64,000 bases of DNA from Taibaiella sp. (GTDB taxonomy: Bacteria > Bacteroidota > Bacteroidia > Chitinophagales > Chitinophagaceae), in NCBI GenBank assembly GCA_013815385.1, contig JACDGL010000013.1, positions 36,705 to 100,704 on the forward strand, in the 5' to 3' direction. Made by a program: the position numbers and the translations under genes. Of this stretch, positions 36,829 through 47,478 are shown in pieces (positions within the stretch are counted from its first letter, which is position 1; every line of letters starts with the position of its first letter). The notes below the pieces were generated by a model. That model was not told where the DNA came from. It did no database searches and was given only the letters and a program-made list of their open reading frames with translations.

Positions 36829-39453
36829 TCACGATATAGCTTTTAGTTCTTCAAAAGCTTTGTTGCAGACCCGTTTCAGGTTTTCAACAAGAGCCGGTAG
36901 TTTGCTATGGCCTCCCTGTTCGCCTGCTGTGTGTTCTATAAGGTATATATGGCTTACCTCTTCCTTTATGCCCATGTAAGACATTTGGGGTTTCAACGAA
37001 TGGGCGGCTATTTTTAGCGCCTCCAGGTTATTGGTCGTCACAGCCTGCTCTACATTGGTCAGCAGCCGTGGCGCATTCTCCAGAAACATGCCTATGTACT
37101 TGCTCATCTTGCCCTTATCACTTTTCGCAAATTGTGTCAGGAATTGCATGTCGGTAACCTTGTCGGGCAATAATATTTCCTCAGCAGGGATTGGTGTAAT
37201 TTCTTGTTTGTCCGAGGGGCCTGGCCGCTCTTCTAATACGGAACCCATCTTCAGCAGCAGTTCATCCGTCTGGAAGGGTTTGGCCACATAGGCATTCATT
37301 CCTGCGGCAAAGTACAATTCCACATCTTCCTGCAGCACATTGGCGGTCATTGCTATTATCTTAATACTGTTTTGTGGATAGGGTAGCGTGGTCCTTATCA
37401 TTTTTGTCGCTGTCAGCCCGTCCATCACCGGCATTTGTATATCCATCAGCACCATATCATACACCTCCTGCTGTACCCGTTCTACTGCCTCTCTACCATC
37501 TACTGCTATATCTATTATTACCCCCGGTATCAGCTCTTTCAGCGTATCCTCCGCTACCATGCGGTTAAATTCATTGTCTTCAACTAATAGCAGTTTTACT
37601 TTATTTAGTTTGTCAAGTATCGCGGGGTCCAGTACGTTTACACCCTCTTCTTTTTCCTGTATATCTGTTTCTCCAAAGGGGATCACCACAGTAAATTTTG
37701 TACCTGCCCCTTCGTCGCTTGTTACCGATATCTCGCCGTGCATCAGCCCTACTAGTTGCCGCGATATGGTAAGCCCCAGGCCCGTGCCGCCAAACTTACG
37801 TGCTACATCGCTGCCCGCCTGTGTAAAGCTGTCAAATACTTTATCAATATAATCCTTGCCTATACCTATGCCGGTATCTATTACATCAAAGCGTATCTGG
37901 TGTTTTTTGTTCTCTGTTTTTTCAAGTGTGGCATGTACGGCTACCTGCCCGTTATCAGTAAATTTTACAGCATTGCCGGTAAGGTTTATCAATACCTGGT
38001 TTATACGGGTAGGGTCTCCGATCACCTTCCGGGGTATCAGGGGGTCTATATATATATTAAGGGCTATTCCTTTTTCTTCTGCCTTCATCAGCAGCATATC
38101 CCTTATGCTTTGCACTACTTCTCTAAGGGAAAAAGGGGTATGCTCTATGATGATCTTACCCGCCTCAATTTTTGACAGGTCCAGTATATCATTGATGATC
38201 ACCAGCAGATTATCGGCCGATAGGCGGATGGCCTCCAGGTATCGTAGCTGTTCAGGTTGCGGGTCCTTTGTTATCAGCAGGCGCGTCATGCCTACTATGG
38301 CATTCATAGGGGTGCGTATTTCGTGGCTCATATTGGCCATGAATTGCTGTTTCAGCTGGGCGGTACGCTCTGCTACTTCTTTTTCCTTACGTGCCAGCTC
38401 TATCTGCTGGCGTATTTGCAGATTGCGCAGCTTGTTGACGGTGGTCTGGTTAAAAATATCCTCTTTTAATTGTTCAAATGTTTTAAGGTGGTGGAAAGCC
38501 TTAGGTATATCGCCCATACTGTCATAAAGCGCCGAAAGCACCTCATGCACGCTCATAAGATCGTGGCGGCGGCTATATTCATCGGCCAGGCTAAAGGCAT
38601 TATTAAGGTAGGTAAGGGCCTGCCGGTAATGCCCCTCATCCATGAACATCCTGCCCAGGTAAAACTGCGATATGATCTGTACTTCTATATTGGCAAGCTC
38701 GTGTGATTGGGTAGCTGCATTGGAAAGGAATTTATGGGCGTTAATAAAGTCGTGCATTTTATAGTACACCTTGCCCATACCGCTCTCTGCCATTACATAA
38801 GAAGCTGTTTCTGCCTCAGACTGGTTCATGTTCTCCTGAAAATAATGGAGCGCATCTGCAAATTTATCCTGCTTGAAGGAGATATTGCCGAGTGTATTGT
38901 ATATCGCCATCTTGCGGCTGGTATCATGCGATCTTTCAAAGATGGGGAGGCATTTAAGGGCATATTCAAGCGCGCTGTCATAGTCATTCAGATCATACAG
39001 CAGGTTGGATATGCTCCCGAGGTTTATAGATTGTGCAAATTCATCTCCCAGTTCCTCATTAATGGCAAGGGCGGTTTCAAAGTAGTTAAGGGCATTGGCA
39101 ATATCGCCAAGATCGCGGTATATATTTCCGAAGTTGTTCAGTACCCGTGCTTCCAGCTTACGGTTCTTAATATGTTTTGCTATTACAAATGCTTTTTCCA
39201 GTTCTATCAATCCCTCATCATATTCACCCTGTAGCCAGTAGCACGATCCCTTCAGGTTCAGGCCCCGTCCCCGGCCAGCCATATCCTCTATTGCGGTGGC
39301 GCGTTCTATTATCTCATCTGCCAGTACCAGTGCCTTTTCGGCATCTATGCTGCGCATCTCTACAGCCATATCCACCAGCGTGGCTATCTTTTCCCGCTCG
39401 GTGGTCAGTGTATTATAGTGTTGCTGTAGCTGCTGGTATTTAGGCGTATCCAT
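36829..39453 (-). CDS. Cytoplasmic TPR hybrid histidine kinase with receiver and HPt domains
   Basis: An 874-residue sensor without signal peptide or membrane segment. Residues about 1-340 are tetratricopeptide repeats ([20 protein letters not shown] and others), then a short coiled coil. HisKA carries His377 in [15 protein letters not shown]. The HATPase domain has [11 protein letters not shown] (N box), DTGIGIG and [13 protein letters not shown]. The receiver domain has [11 protein letters not shown], phospho-acceptor Asp671 in [11 protein letters not shown] and the AYVAKPF lysine. The C-terminal HPt has His818 in AAHSLKP. All relay residues are present, so a full His-Asp-His relay in one chain is predicted. 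The output regulator is not nearby and the ligand is unknown. Confidence 0.92.
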   Translation of the reverse strand: MDTPKYQQLQQHYNTLTTEREKIATLVDMAVEMRSIDAEKALVLADEIIERATAIEDMAGRGRGLNLKGSCYWLQGEYDEGLIELEKAFVIAKHIKNRKLEARVLNNFGNIYRDLGDIANALNYFETALAINEELGDEFAQSINLGSISNLLYDLNDYDSALEYALKCLPIFERSHDTSRKMAIYNTLGNISFKQDKFADALHYFQENMNQSEAETASYVMAESGMGKVYYKMHDFINAHKFLSNAATQSHELANIEVQIISQFYLGRMFMDEGHYRQALTYLNNAFSLADEYSRRHDLMSVHEVLSALYDSMGDIPKAFHHLKTFEQLKEDIFNQTTVNKLRNLQIRQQIELARKEKEVAERTAQLKQQFMANMSHEIRTPMNAIVGMTRLLITKDPQPEQLRYLEAIRLSADNLLVIINDILDLSKIEAGKIIIEHTPFSLREVVQSIRDMLLMKAEEKGIALNIYIDPLIPRKVIGDPTRINQVLINLTGNAVKFTDNGQVAVHATLEKTENKKHQIRFDVIDTGIGIGKDYIDKVFDSFTQAGSDVARKFGGTGLGLTISRQLVGLMHGEISVTSDEGAGTKFTVVIPFGETDIQEKEEGVNVLDPAILDKLNKVKLLLVEDNEFNRMVAEDTLKELIPGVIIDIAVDGREAVERVQQEVYDMVLMDIQMPVMDGLTATKMIRTTLPYPQNSIKIIAMTANVLQEDVELYFAAGMNAYVAKPFQTDELLLKMGSVLEERPGPSDKQEITPIPAEEILLPDKVTDMQFLTQFAKSDKGKMSKYIGMFLENAPRLLTNVEQAVTTNNLEALKIAAHSLKPQMSYMGIKEEVSHIYLIEHTAGEQGGHSKLPALVENLKRVCNKAFEELKAIS

Positions 39454-39535
39454 ATGGTAAATGTGAACTATTGTTAAATGTAAACAAGAAACTTGATAGA
39501 TATCAGCAACGCTCCTGCTGGTTTTGAAGTAACAA

Positions 39536-39561
39536 AAACGCCTTCCATAAGGAAGGCGTTT
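39536..39561 (-). terminator. Rho-independent terminator
   Basis: AAACGCCTTCC and GGAAGGCGTTT arms around an ATAA loop with a T-run on the minus strand, 22 bases after the stop of the 2TM-domain gene. Confidence 0.85.
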
Positions 39562-39582
39562 ACATATTATATTACGCAGGTA

Positions 39583-39831
39583 TTAACCCTGGTTATCCTG
39601 TTGCTGGTATACGGTCATGCCTTTATCCTCATAGCTCGTGTACAGGATACAGATATGCCCCAAAAGCCACAATGCCCATGCGGCAGTTATCCATGCCGGC
39701 CATGGGTAAGCCCACCCCTTTACACCCTTATCATAGGTCATCCACATAATAATATTGCCAATGATAAAAAGGATAAAATGTACTACTAACCACATTTTCT
39801 GGCGCCCGCTAGGTTTTATTTTTTTGGTCAT
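39583..39831 (-). CDS. Small 2TM-domain membrane protein
   Basis: About 82 residues with a basic start (MTKKIKPSGRQKMW) and two membrane segments (LVVHFILFIIGNIIMW and WPAWITAAWALWLLGHI), matching the pattern of the 2TM-domain family often seen beside sensor kinases in Bacteroidota. The upstream Met 13 codons earlier is less likely because the TATCTTTG promoter is 23 bases before the chosen ATG. It has its own promoter and terminator. Function is unknown. Confidence 0.72.
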   Translation of the reverse strand: MTKKIKPSGRQKMWLVVHFILFIIGNIIMWMTYDKGVKGWAYPWPAWITAAWALWLLGHICILYTSYEDKGMTVYQQQDNQG

Positions 39832-39854
39832 TGTAAAATGGGAATGATTTTGCG

Positions 39855-39862
39855 CAAAGATA
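39855..39862 (-). promoter_or_regulatory. Promoter -7 element TATCTTTG for the 2TM gene
   Basis: Exact TAnnTTTG match on the minus strand, 23 bases before the ATG. Confidence 0.55.
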
Positions 39863-40037
39863 ATAGGCAATAACGAAAAAAGAAAATCAAAAAAACAGAT
39901 TGAAGAAATGGCTATAGGTGCCGGAGCGAATGTATTTTCTTATATAAAACCGGATATTCGTTTGGGTAAGAGCAAGATCGTTATATATTAAATGCATCAG
40001 TATTTACCGTATCTTAGCTGATTACATTTTTTTTATA

Positions 40038-42641
40038 ATGAAGCGACTTTTCTATGTGCTTACCGTTATGGTAATGTGCCACAATGCTACTGCGCAGCAA
40101 TGGCTGAATGAACAAAATACATCCCCGGTCAGGTTTCTGGATATTGTAAGGGAGCATGAAGAAAAAGTATCTGCAGTTAAGGCGGCGGTACAAGAGGAAG
40201 ACATGCCTAAAGGTGTGGTGAAGGAAGGGGCGGACTACCAGTTTGGCCGGTGGCAATGGTATTGGAAGCAGCACCTGGATGCTGATGGCTATATTGTATC
40301 GCCTGTAAGAACACAGGAGGAGTGGGGCAAATACCAATCAGCTCATAACAATCAAAAACTGTCCCGTACTACCGGTACTCTCGATGCATGGGTCTTCAAA
40401 GGCCCAGATACTACAACCAGGGGATATGGCGGCATTGGCCGTATCAATGTTGTAGCGTTTCATCCTACTGACCCGAATACATTCTGGATAGGCAGCCCGG
40501 GCGGCGGTGCATGGATGACTGCCAACAGCGGTGCAACATGGAGATCAATGACCGATAACCTGCCATTGCTTAGTGTATCTGATATCGATATCAATCCCCT
40601 AAATCCAAATACAATTTACTTAAGTACGGGCGACAGAGATGCAGGTGACTATTACAGCATTGGTGTTCTTGTATCTCATAACGGCGGTGCTACCTGGGAT
40701 ACTACAGACTTAAAATGGAATAGCTATAATTACAGGCAATGCAATGCGCTTGTTATAAATCCTCTGGATACAAACACATTGATTGTAGCAACAAGCGATG
40801 GTATATATCGTTCTGTAAATGCAGGCCATACATGGAATAGAAGTATAAGCGGCAATTTTAAGGAGGTTGTTTATAACGTTTCGGATACTAATGTATTATA
40901 TGCGACCAGCGGGCAGATATATCGCTCAACAGATGGCGGTGTTACATGGTCGGCAAGGACGGCATTTACTGATGTAGGCAGAACAAGTATTGCAGTTACA
41001 AAGGCTAATCCGGCAATAGTAAAGGCGGTATGCGCCAGCAATACTGGTAGTAATTCAAATGGTCTCGAAGGGTTTTACACCTCTTCTGATTCCGGTAAAA
41101 CTTTTCGCCGGATATATAAGGGCGCCTGCGATAGCAATATGTTAGGTTATGATGTAAACGGCATAAGCTGTGGTGGACAGGGATGGTATGACCTCTGTAT
41201 TGCAATGAGCCAGAGAGATAGTAATCTGGTATATATTGGTGGTGTTAATAGCTGGTATTCTACTAATGGTGGCAGCAACTGGGGCCTAATGACCTTCTGG
41301 TACAGCGGATCTTCATTTATAGGCGAGGTAGCCCATGCTGATAAGCATTATATGGCGTTTAGTCCGCTGTTGCCATCAAGGCTTTTTCAATGTAATGATG
41401 GGGGCGTGTATATGAGCGATAACCCCGGCACTACTGCGTGGTCTAATAAACTGACAAATGGCCTGGGCATCACAGAGTTTTACAGGAATGCAGTGGCTAG
41501 TGATACTACTTATGTGCTGGGCGGTTCGCAGGATAATGGTTCTAAAATGCTTACCGGTACCGGTTCTTATGATGTCGGTGGTGGCGACGGTATGGAATGC
41601 CAGATAGACCCCGTAGATCCGTTAGTATATTATTATACCTACCCAAATGGTACAATTGAAAGGAACGATCACGGTATTCTTAAACAAGTGACAACGAGCA
41701 TTGGTAGCCCTACGGGTGCATGGATCACCCCTTTTGTTATTATGCCATCAAATAATAAGGGTATTGTAGCTGGGTTTAAACAATTATATTATTCTTTTGA
41801 TGGTGGCGATGTATGGACTATGATACCGGATACATTACCAACTGCAAGCTACGATTACATACAGCACATTGCGCTTACAGCTGTTGATCAATCTACTATG
41901 TATGTAACCACTGATTATAAGGATACTGTGTATGCTACTCATACATTTGGTGGCACATGGTCAAGGATACCTGTACCATACCACGATTACATATCAGGTA
42001 TCGTCGCCGATCCCCGCGATACATTTCATTTTTGGGTAACCTTTAGCGGATACGATACCGTAAAAGCAGCAGAGTATCGCCCAGTTACAGGATGGAAGTC
42101 TATTAGCGCCAGCCTTCCTAATGTGCCTGTTGCCTGCATAGAAATAGATACCTCAACCCATATACTTTATATTGGTACGGAGGTAGGGGTATTTTACCGG
42201 AATGATACCATGACCCGCTGGCAGCCTTATAACAATGGTTTACCTGCTTTGCGTGTCAATGATTTGGGTATCAATTATACTACCGGCACCATCTGGGCAG
42301 CCACTTATGGGCGCGGTATGTGGTCATCACCCACGCAAACATTCGATACCAACCGTCATCTCGGTATCTCTATCATTCCCTATGCTACCAATGCAGTTAT
42401 TATAGCGCCTAATCCTAACCGCGGCAACTTTACAGTTTCCTGTGCCGGACTGGCGAATGCAGATGTGCAGATCGATGTAATAGATATTATAGGCCGCACC
42501 ATATGGCATACAAGTGGTCACCTGGATAATGCAGGTAAGACATCGGTAGCGCCCGGCAGCATATTAACAAAAGGGAATTACCTGTTGCAGATTACCGGTA
42601 ATAAGGGAATAGCAGGCAGGCAAAAACTGGTGGTCTATTAA
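40038..42641 (+). CDS. T9SS beta-propeller (BNR/VPS10-like) exoprotein, intact paralog
   Basis: An 867-residue secreted protein. It has a signal peptide (MKRLFYVLTVMVMCHNATAQ), an N-terminal helical region with DYQFGRWQWYWKQHLDADGY, then many Asp-box/BNR-type blades (MTANSGATW, VSHNGGATWD, YRSTDGGVTW, YSFDGGDVWT) that should fold as one or two beta-propellers. A type A T9SS domain follows (APNPNRGNFTVSCAG to RQKLVVY). It is the intact counterpart of the frameshifted gene at 616-3193; by eye about half or more of the aligned residues agree. Sialidase or glycan-binding activity is possible from the blade type but unproven. The end overlaps gpsA by four bases. Confidence 0.85.
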   Translation: MKRLFYVLTVMVMCHNATAQQWLNEQNTSPVRFLDIVREHEEKVSAVKAAVQEEDMPKGVVKEGADYQFGRWQWYWKQHLDADGYIVSPVRTQEEWGKYQSAHNNQKLSRTTGTLDAWVFKGPDTTTRGYGGIGRINVVAFHPTDPNTFWIGSPGGGAWMTANSGATWRSMTDNLPLLSVSDIDINPLNPNTIYLSTGDRDAGDYYSIGVLVSHNGGATWDTTDLKWNSYNYRQCNALVINPLDTNTLIVATSDGIYRSVNAGHTWNRSISGNFKEVVYNVSDTNVLYATSGQIYRSTDGGVTWSARTAFTDVGRTSIAVTKANPAIVKAVCASNTGSNSNGLEGFYTSSDSGKTFRRIYKGACDSNMLGYDVNGISCGGQGWYDLCIAMSQRDSNLVYIGGVNSWYSTNGGSNWGLMTFWYSGSSFIGEVAHADKHYMAFSPLLPSRLFQCNDGGVYMSDNPGTTAWSNKLTNGLGITEFYRNAVASDTTYVLGGSQDNGSKMLTGTGSYDVGGGDGMECQIDPVDPLVYYYTYPNGTIERNDHGILKQVTTSIGSPTGAWITPFVIMPSNNKGIVAGFKQLYYSFDGGDVWTMIPDTLPTASYDYIQHIALTAVDQSTMYVTTDYKDTVYATHTFGGTWSRIPVPYHDYISGIVADPRDTFHFWVTFSGYDTVKAAEYRPVTGWKSISASLPNVPVACIEIDTSTHILYIGTEVGVFYRNDTMTRWQPYNNGLPALRVNDLGINYTTGTIWAATYGRGMWSSPTQTFDTNRHLGISIIPYATNAVIIAPNPNRGNFTVSCAGLANADVQIDVIDIIGRTIWHTSGHLDNAGKTSVAPGSILTKGNYLLQITGNKGIAGRQKLVVY

Positions 42642-43660
42642 GTAAACAGCTTCTCCAGCCTCAGGAACATATCCGATGGGTTCATTCCCTCCCACAATAC
42701 CTTGTAAAGGAATGTGGCTATAGGGATGGGAATAGAATATTCTTTTGATATGGATTGCATTCCACGTGCTGCGTAGTACCCCTCTGCTACCATATTCATT
42801 TCCAGCATGGTGGCCTGTACGGTATAGCCTTTGCCAATCATAGCCCCAAACCTGCGATTGCGGCTGTGTAGCGAATAGCCGGTAACAAGCAGATCGCCAA
42901 GGTAGGCGCTGGTATGGAAATCAGGGCGCTCATTTGATGGATGCACCTTTTCAAAATGCGCCTCCAGGAAGCGGTACATTTCGCGATAGCAGTTACTGAT
43001 ATACACACTCAGGAAGTTATCTCCATAATCGAGTGTGTGGGCCATTCCGGCACCTATTGCATAAATGTTCTTTAATACTGCGGCATATTGTGCGCCCCAT
43101 ATATCATGGGTGCTGGTAGTGTTGATATAAGTATTGCTAAACAGCTCCGCTACCGATTCCGTAAGGTGGTCATCAAGCCCTGAAAATGTAAGGTACGACA
43201 GGCGTTCATCGGCAACTTCCTCTGCATGGCAAGGCCCCGTAATGGCCACATATTTTTCCAGTTGGCAACCTAACCGGCTGGTCAGGTAATCATTCATTAG
43301 CAAGTTGGTATCCGGCAATATTCCTTTCAGTGCCGAAATGATGTTTTTTTCCTGCCAGCGGCTTTTGTCAATGCTTTCTACTACATTTTGTGCATATGCT
43401 GAGGGTACACAGAATACTATGGTGTCGCAAGCATCCAGCACTTTCTCCAGGTTATCGGTAGCATCTATAGTTCCGGGTAAAAAACTTACAGAAGTAAGAT
43501 AGTGGGGATTATGATGCCTGGTTTGCAGGTAGTTGACCGACTCCGCATTGCGCACCCACCATTTTATATGTTGCTGGTTATCAGTCAGTATTTTAGCAAG
43601 GGCAGTCCCCCAGCTCCCATTACCTACTATACCTATTTGTTTTACGGATTTTTGTGTCAA
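42638..43660 (-). CDS. gpsA: Glycerol-3-phosphate dehydrogenase [NAD(P)+]
   Basis: Reduces dihydroxyacetone phosphate to sn-glycerol 3-phosphate for phospholipid synthesis. The N-terminal dinucleotide fold reads IGIVGNGSWGTALAKIL. The catalytic lysine region ISALKGILPDTN, AITGPCHAEEV, the second lysine in YAAVLKNIYAIGAGM and the substrate loop SRNRRFG follow in family order. At 340 aa it is normal. Its 3' end overlaps the convergent exoprotein gene by four bases. The 228 bases upstream hold no gene or clear promoter that I can see. Confidence 0.95.
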   Translation of the reverse strand: MTQKSVKQIGIVGNGSWGTALAKILTDNQQHIKWWVRNAESVNYLQTRHHNPHYLTSVSFLPGTIDATDNLEKVLDACDTIVFCVPSAYAQNVVESIDKSRWQEKNIISALKGILPDTNLLMNDYLTSRLGCQLEKYVAITGPCHAEEVADERLSYLTFSGLDDHLTESVAELFSNTYINTTSTHDIWGAQYAAVLKNIYAIGAGMAHTLDYGDNFLSVYISNCYREMYRFLEAHFEKVHPSNERPDFHTSAYLGDLLVTGYSLHSRNRRFGAMIGKGYTVQATMLEMNMVAEGYYAARGMQSISKEYSIPIPIATFLYKVLWEGMNPSDMFLRLEKLFT

Positions 43661-43888
43661 ATCAAAAAATTAATGGCTTTAAAATAGATCACTTATTTGG
43701 TTCACGGTATAAGCGGTCATAAATAAAAACAAGTATACCCGGCATACACGCTATGCAACTCCAATAAATATACCTGAAATACTATACAAAACAGCAAAAC
43801 CCATTTGTGTTCATGGAATAGCCGATGCAAAACAGGTGAACTAGGCAAAGTATATTAAAGTGTTATTTGCAAGGTTGCAGCAAAACGA

Positions 43889-45223
43889 TCAGTTGGTAGC
43901 TTTTACCTCAAAGAGTTTGTCTTTGGCTACTGTGCGTACTTTGGTCTTATTGGCAAGGGTGCGTGCTATTGCCCCGTAGGGTGCTATTACCACCTGTTCC
44001 CCTTCTTTAAGTCCTGTAGTTACCTGTATGTATTGGTTGTCCTGTATGCTGGTCTTTACATCGCGCAGCAATACCTGTTTATTCTTATCATCATAGACAA
44101 ATACTACCTGCCGTATATCATTGTTATCAACTGTAGCAGTGTTCTTGTTCTTATTTTTTATGCTGTCTGGCCAGTCGCGGGTAGTTACAGCATTTACAGG
44201 TACGGATAATATATTACGCAGTCTGTTGGTCTGTATCTCTACGGATGCCGACATGCCGGGTTTGAAAACGAATTTTCCCTTGGGCAGTTTCGCTTCTATA
44301 TCCGAATAGCTTTCAGGTATTATCAGTATGCGTACTGTATAGTTGGTCACCTGGTCGGTGCTGGTGGCCTGTGTCCCCTTGGTGCTCGATACACCTATCT
44401 TCGATACCACACCTGTAAATTTCCGGTTGCGGTAAGCGTCCGCTTCTATAATGGTGGTATCCCCGATCTTTACTTTCGATATGTCTGTTTCGCTCACATC
44501 CACACGCACTTCTATACGGCGCATATCGGCTATGGTTAGTAGTTCCGTACCCGCCATCTGTGCGGTACCTACTACACGCTCGCCTTTCTTCACATTAAGC
44601 TGCGATATGATACCGGCCCTTGGTGCAAATATGGTGGTCTTGCGTTGGTTCTCCCGTGCCTGTAGCAGGCTGGCCTGCGATACTTTCACCCCATAGCCCC
44701 CGCCGCTGCTGCTGGCCTTAGCTGCACTATAGCTGGCGTTAGCGCTTTTATACGATGCCTCTGCCTGTTCAAATTCCAGTTGCGATATTACTTTCTGCTG
44801 GTATAGTTTCTTGTTCCGGTTATAGGTAGCCAGCGCCAGCTCGTATTGCGATTGTGCCTGTGCGGCCATATCGCGCACATTCACCGCGCTCGATCTGCTC
44901 TGTTCTACACTAGCCGCCGCCTGTGTTACTATAGAGTTGTATATGGCAGGGTTTATCTTTACCAGCAGCTCACCGGGGTGTATGCTGTCGCCTTCCTCTA
45001 CGGGCAGCTCTATGATCTCCCCGCTTACTTCAGGGCTTATCTTCACTTCGGTCTCCGGGTATATCTTGCCGCTGCCAGTCACTGTTTCAGTAATGGTGTG
45101 CAGGCCTGCTTTTTCCACAGCTACTTTTGTCTCATTGGTATCACCGGCCTTGCCTATGATTATGAGCAATATCAATAACCCCACAGATCCGCCTATTATC
45201 CACCAAAGGGTCTTTTTCTTCAT
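43889..45223 (-). CDS. Periplasmic adaptor of an efflux pump (HlyD/MacA-like)
   Basis: A membrane-fusion protein of 444 residues: one N-terminal membrane anchor (LWWIIGGSVGLLILLIII), a first lipoyl half (PEVSGEIIELPVEEGDSI), a long helical hairpin (residues about 90-190, LALATYNRNKKLYQQKVIS), the second lipoyl half (IFAPRAGIISQLNVKKGE), then beta-barrel and membrane-proximal domains. It resembles MacA-type adaptors that pair with MacB ABC transporters. No pump or outer-membrane channel gene is adjacent; metG lies 31 bases upstream on the same strand. The partner is therefore elsewhere. Confidence 0.85.
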   Translation of the reverse strand: MKKKTLWWIIGGSVGLLILLIIIGKAGDTNETKVAVEKAGLHTITETVTGSGKIYPETEVKISPEVSGEIIELPVEEGDSIHPGELLVKINPAIYNSIVTQAAASVEQSRSSAVNVRDMAAQAQSQYELALATYNRNKKLYQQKVISQLEFEQAEASYKSANASYSAAKASSSGGGYGVKVSQASLLQARENQRKTTIFAPRAGIISQLNVKKGERVVGTAQMAGTELLTIADMRRIEVRVDVSETDISKVKIGDTTIIEADAYRNRKFTGVVSKIGVSSTKGTQATSTDQVTNYTVRILIIPESYSDIEAKLPKGKFVFKPGMSASVEIQTNRLRNILSVPVNAVTTRDWPDSIKNKNKNTATVDNNDIRQVVFVYDDKNKQVLLRDVKTSIQDNQYIQVTTGLKEGEQVVIAPYGAIARTLANKTKVRTVAKDKLFEVKATN

Positions 45224-45254
45224 AAAGAAGTTTATAATTAAGGTTTAAAGATAA

Positions 45255-47348
45255 TTATCTCACCTCACTTCCGGGGGTAGTTTCTGTTACCGGCGAAACA
45301 AATACCAGTTTACCGTCTGCGTTTTCTGCCATCAGTATCATGCCCTTGCTTTCTATGCCGCGCATTTTGCGTGGTGCCAGGTTGGCTACTACAGTTACCT
45401 GCTTGCCTACTATCTCTTCCGGCTTAAAGAACTGTGCTATGCCCGATACTACAGTGCGTTGCTCAAACCCAAGGTCTATCTCCAGCTTCAGCAGCTTATC
45501 CGCTTTTTCTACTTTTTCGGCCGATAATATAGTACCCGCACGCAGGTCCATCTTAGCAAAGTCGTCATATACTATTTCTGCTTTCACAGGGTTCTGCGCT
45601 GGTTTTTCTTCTGCTTTAGTGATGTTTTCGGTCATTGCAACGGTGTTTTGTTTCAGGTTGTTCCGCAGTTTTTCTACCTGTGCGGCTACCTGTTCATCTT
45701 CTATCTTTTGAAAAAGCAGCTCTGGTGCCCGCAGCGGATAGTTCACCTTCAGCAGGTCGGCCCGGCCGGCATTTTCCCAGTCCAGCATTTTATCCACCAC
45801 CTTCATCATATAGCACATCTTCTTTGCCGTATCGGGTAAGAAGGGGGCTGCAAATATAGCCAGGTTGGCGGTTAGCTGCAGGCATAGGTGCAGGCAGTTA
45901 TCTATTAGTTTCTGGTTTTCGGGTTGCGCCTCCAGCGTTTTGGCTACTATCCAGGGCTGCTTGTCCTGCATGTATTTATTGCCTTTGCGGCTCAGGTCTA
46001 TTACCTCATACAGCGCATCACGAAATTTATAGCTTTCCAGGTCGCCTTCTATCAGCGCTTTTGTATTACCTATAGCATTCAGTAGCTGGCGGTCTGTATC
46101 ATCCATCACCTCAGTATGCAGCGGTGGCATGCGTCCGTTGCACAGTTTATGCATCAATACAAATGCACGGTTTATGAAGTTGCCGAATATAGATACCAGC
46201 TCACTGTTATTCCGGTCCTGGAAATCCTTCCAGGTAAAGTCGTTATCCTTTGTTTCAGGCGCATTGGCACACAGCACGTAGCGCAGCGTATCCTGCTGTC
46301 CGGGGAAATCTTTTATATATTCATGCACCCATACCGCCCAGTTGCGCGATGTGGATACTTTCTCCCCTTCTATGTTCAGGAATTCATTGGCAGGTACATT
46401 CTCCGGCAGTACATACCCTCCGTGCGCTTTCAGCATAGATGGGAATATGATGCAGTGGAATACAATGTTATCCTTGCCTATAAAATGTACCAGCTTTGTA
46501 TCTTCCTGGCACCAGTAGTCGCTCCATTGGTTGGTTAGTTCCTTAGTGGCGCTTATGTAGCCTATGGGCGCATCAAACCATACGTACAGTACCTTACCCT
46601 GCGCATCGGGTAGTGGCACAGGTACACCCCAGTTGCTGTCGCGCGTCATGGCGCGTGGTTGTAGTCCGTTATCCAGCCAGCTTTTGCACTGGCCATATAC
46701 GTTGGCCTTCCATTCGTCCTTCTTGCCATCTACGATCCATTCCTTCAGGAAGGGCTCATATTTATCCAGCGGAAAATACCAGTGTTTGGTTTTTTTCTTT
46801 ACCAGCGGCGCATTACTTAGCGCGCTGTGCGGATTTATAAGCTGGTCGGGCGATAGGGTAGATCCGCATTTCTCGCATTGGTCGCCATAGGCATTCTCAT
46901 TGCCGCATACCGGGCAGGTGCCTACTATATAACGGTCTGCCAGAAATACCTTCTTTTCCTCATCATAGTACTGCTCGGTTTCTTTTTCTTCAAAAAGGCC
47001 TGCATTATATAGTTTGGTAAAGAATGCCTGCGATGTTTCGTGGTGTATTTTATGTGATGTGCGGCTATAGATATCAAAAGAGATACCCATTTGCGCAAAG
47101 CTCTCCTTTATCAGTTCGTGGTACTTATCTACTACCTGCTGTGGGGTTATCCCTTCCTTCATGGCGCGTATAGTAATAGGCACCCCATGCTCGTCGCTTC
47201 CGCAAACAAATTTTACATCCTTTTTTTGTGCACGCAGGTACCGTACATATATATCCGCCGGCAGGTAGCATCCCGCCAGGTGTCCTATATGTACCGGGCC
47301 ATTAGCATACGGCAGCGCCGCAGTTACCAGGTGTCTTTTATAATCCAT
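45255..47348 (-). CDS. metG: Methionine--tRNA ligase
   Basis: A class I synthetase of 697 residues. The HIGH motif is in [16 protein letters not shown]. The zinc-binding knuckle is CPVCGN and CEKCGS, and the KMSKS-equivalent loop reads [10 protein letters not shown], a substitution seen in this branch. The C-terminal tRNA-binding (EMAP-II/Trbp-like) domain begins at [17 protein letters not shown] and ends with the protein, supporting dimerisation and tRNA binding. The start [17 protein letters not shown] is preferred over one ten codons earlier. It lies upstream of the efflux adaptor on the same strand. Confidence 0.97.
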   Translation of the reverse strand: MDYKRHLVTAALPYANGPVHIGHLAGCYLPADIYVRYLRAQKKDVKFVCGSDEHGVPITIRAMKEGITPQQVVDKYHELIKESFAQMGISFDIYSRTSHKIHHETSQAFFTKLYNAGLFEEKETEQYYDEEKKVFLADRYIVGTCPVCGNENAYGDQCEKCGSTLSPDQLINPHSALSNAPLVKKKTKHWYFPLDKYEPFLKEWIVDGKKDEWKANVYGQCKSWLDNGLQPRAMTRDSNWGVPVPLPDAQGKVLYVWFDAPIGYISATKELTNQWSDYWCQEDTKLVHFIGKDNIVFHCIIFPSMLKAHGGYVLPENVPANEFLNIEGEKVSTSRNWAVWVHEYIKDFPGQQDTLRYVLCANAPETKDNDFTWKDFQDRNNSELVSIFGNFINRAFVLMHKLCNGRMPPLHTEVMDDTDRQLLNAIGNTKALIEGDLESYKFRDALYEVIDLSRKGNKYMQDKQPWIVAKTLEAQPENQKLIDNCLHLCLQLTANLAIFAAPFLPDTAKKMCYMMKVVDKMLDWENAGRADLLKVNYPLRAPELLFQKIEDEQVAAQVEKLRNNLKQNTVAMTENITKAEEKPAQNPVKAEIVYDDFAKMDLRAGTILSAEKVEKADKLLKLEIDLGFEQRTVVSGIAQFFKPEEIVGKQVTVVANLAPRKMRGIESKGMILMAENADGKLVFVSPVTETTPGSEVR

Positions 47349-47453
47349 TCTTAAAATAAGGGGTATTTGAGGCTGCAAGATAAGTTATATACCGCAACCC
47401 CTAAAGGTGCTTTATTTAGTTGCATACAAAAGTTAATTATAGCCCACTTCTAG

Positions 47454-47461
47454 TACATTTG
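47454..47461 (+). promoter_or_regulatory. Promoter -7 element TACATTTG for the DHFR-like gene
   Basis: Exact TAnnTTTG match 17 bases before the ATG. Confidence 0.55.
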
Positions 47462-47478
47462 CTATCTAATTTTATGCT

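Noticed and set aside
37388..38527. Several long frames opposite the hybrid histidine kinase
   Set aside because: All are antisense to coding sequence with intact kinase motifs and have Ser/Ile-rich low-information content.
43661..43888. Gap between gpsA and the efflux adaptor as an RNA gene or riboswitch
   Set aside because: No stable long hairpins, conserved motif or promoter pair could be recognised by eye.
46340..46380. metG lacks a canonical KMSKS (KVSTS instead)
   Set aside because: K(F/I/V)S(T/S)S forms are known in this branch of methionyl-tRNA synthetases; no loss of function is implied.
47396..47408. A fourth copy of the CCCCTTTAGGGG repeat upstream of metG
   Set aside because: Only about 12 of 14 core bases agree and the G-rich end is missing; likely chance.
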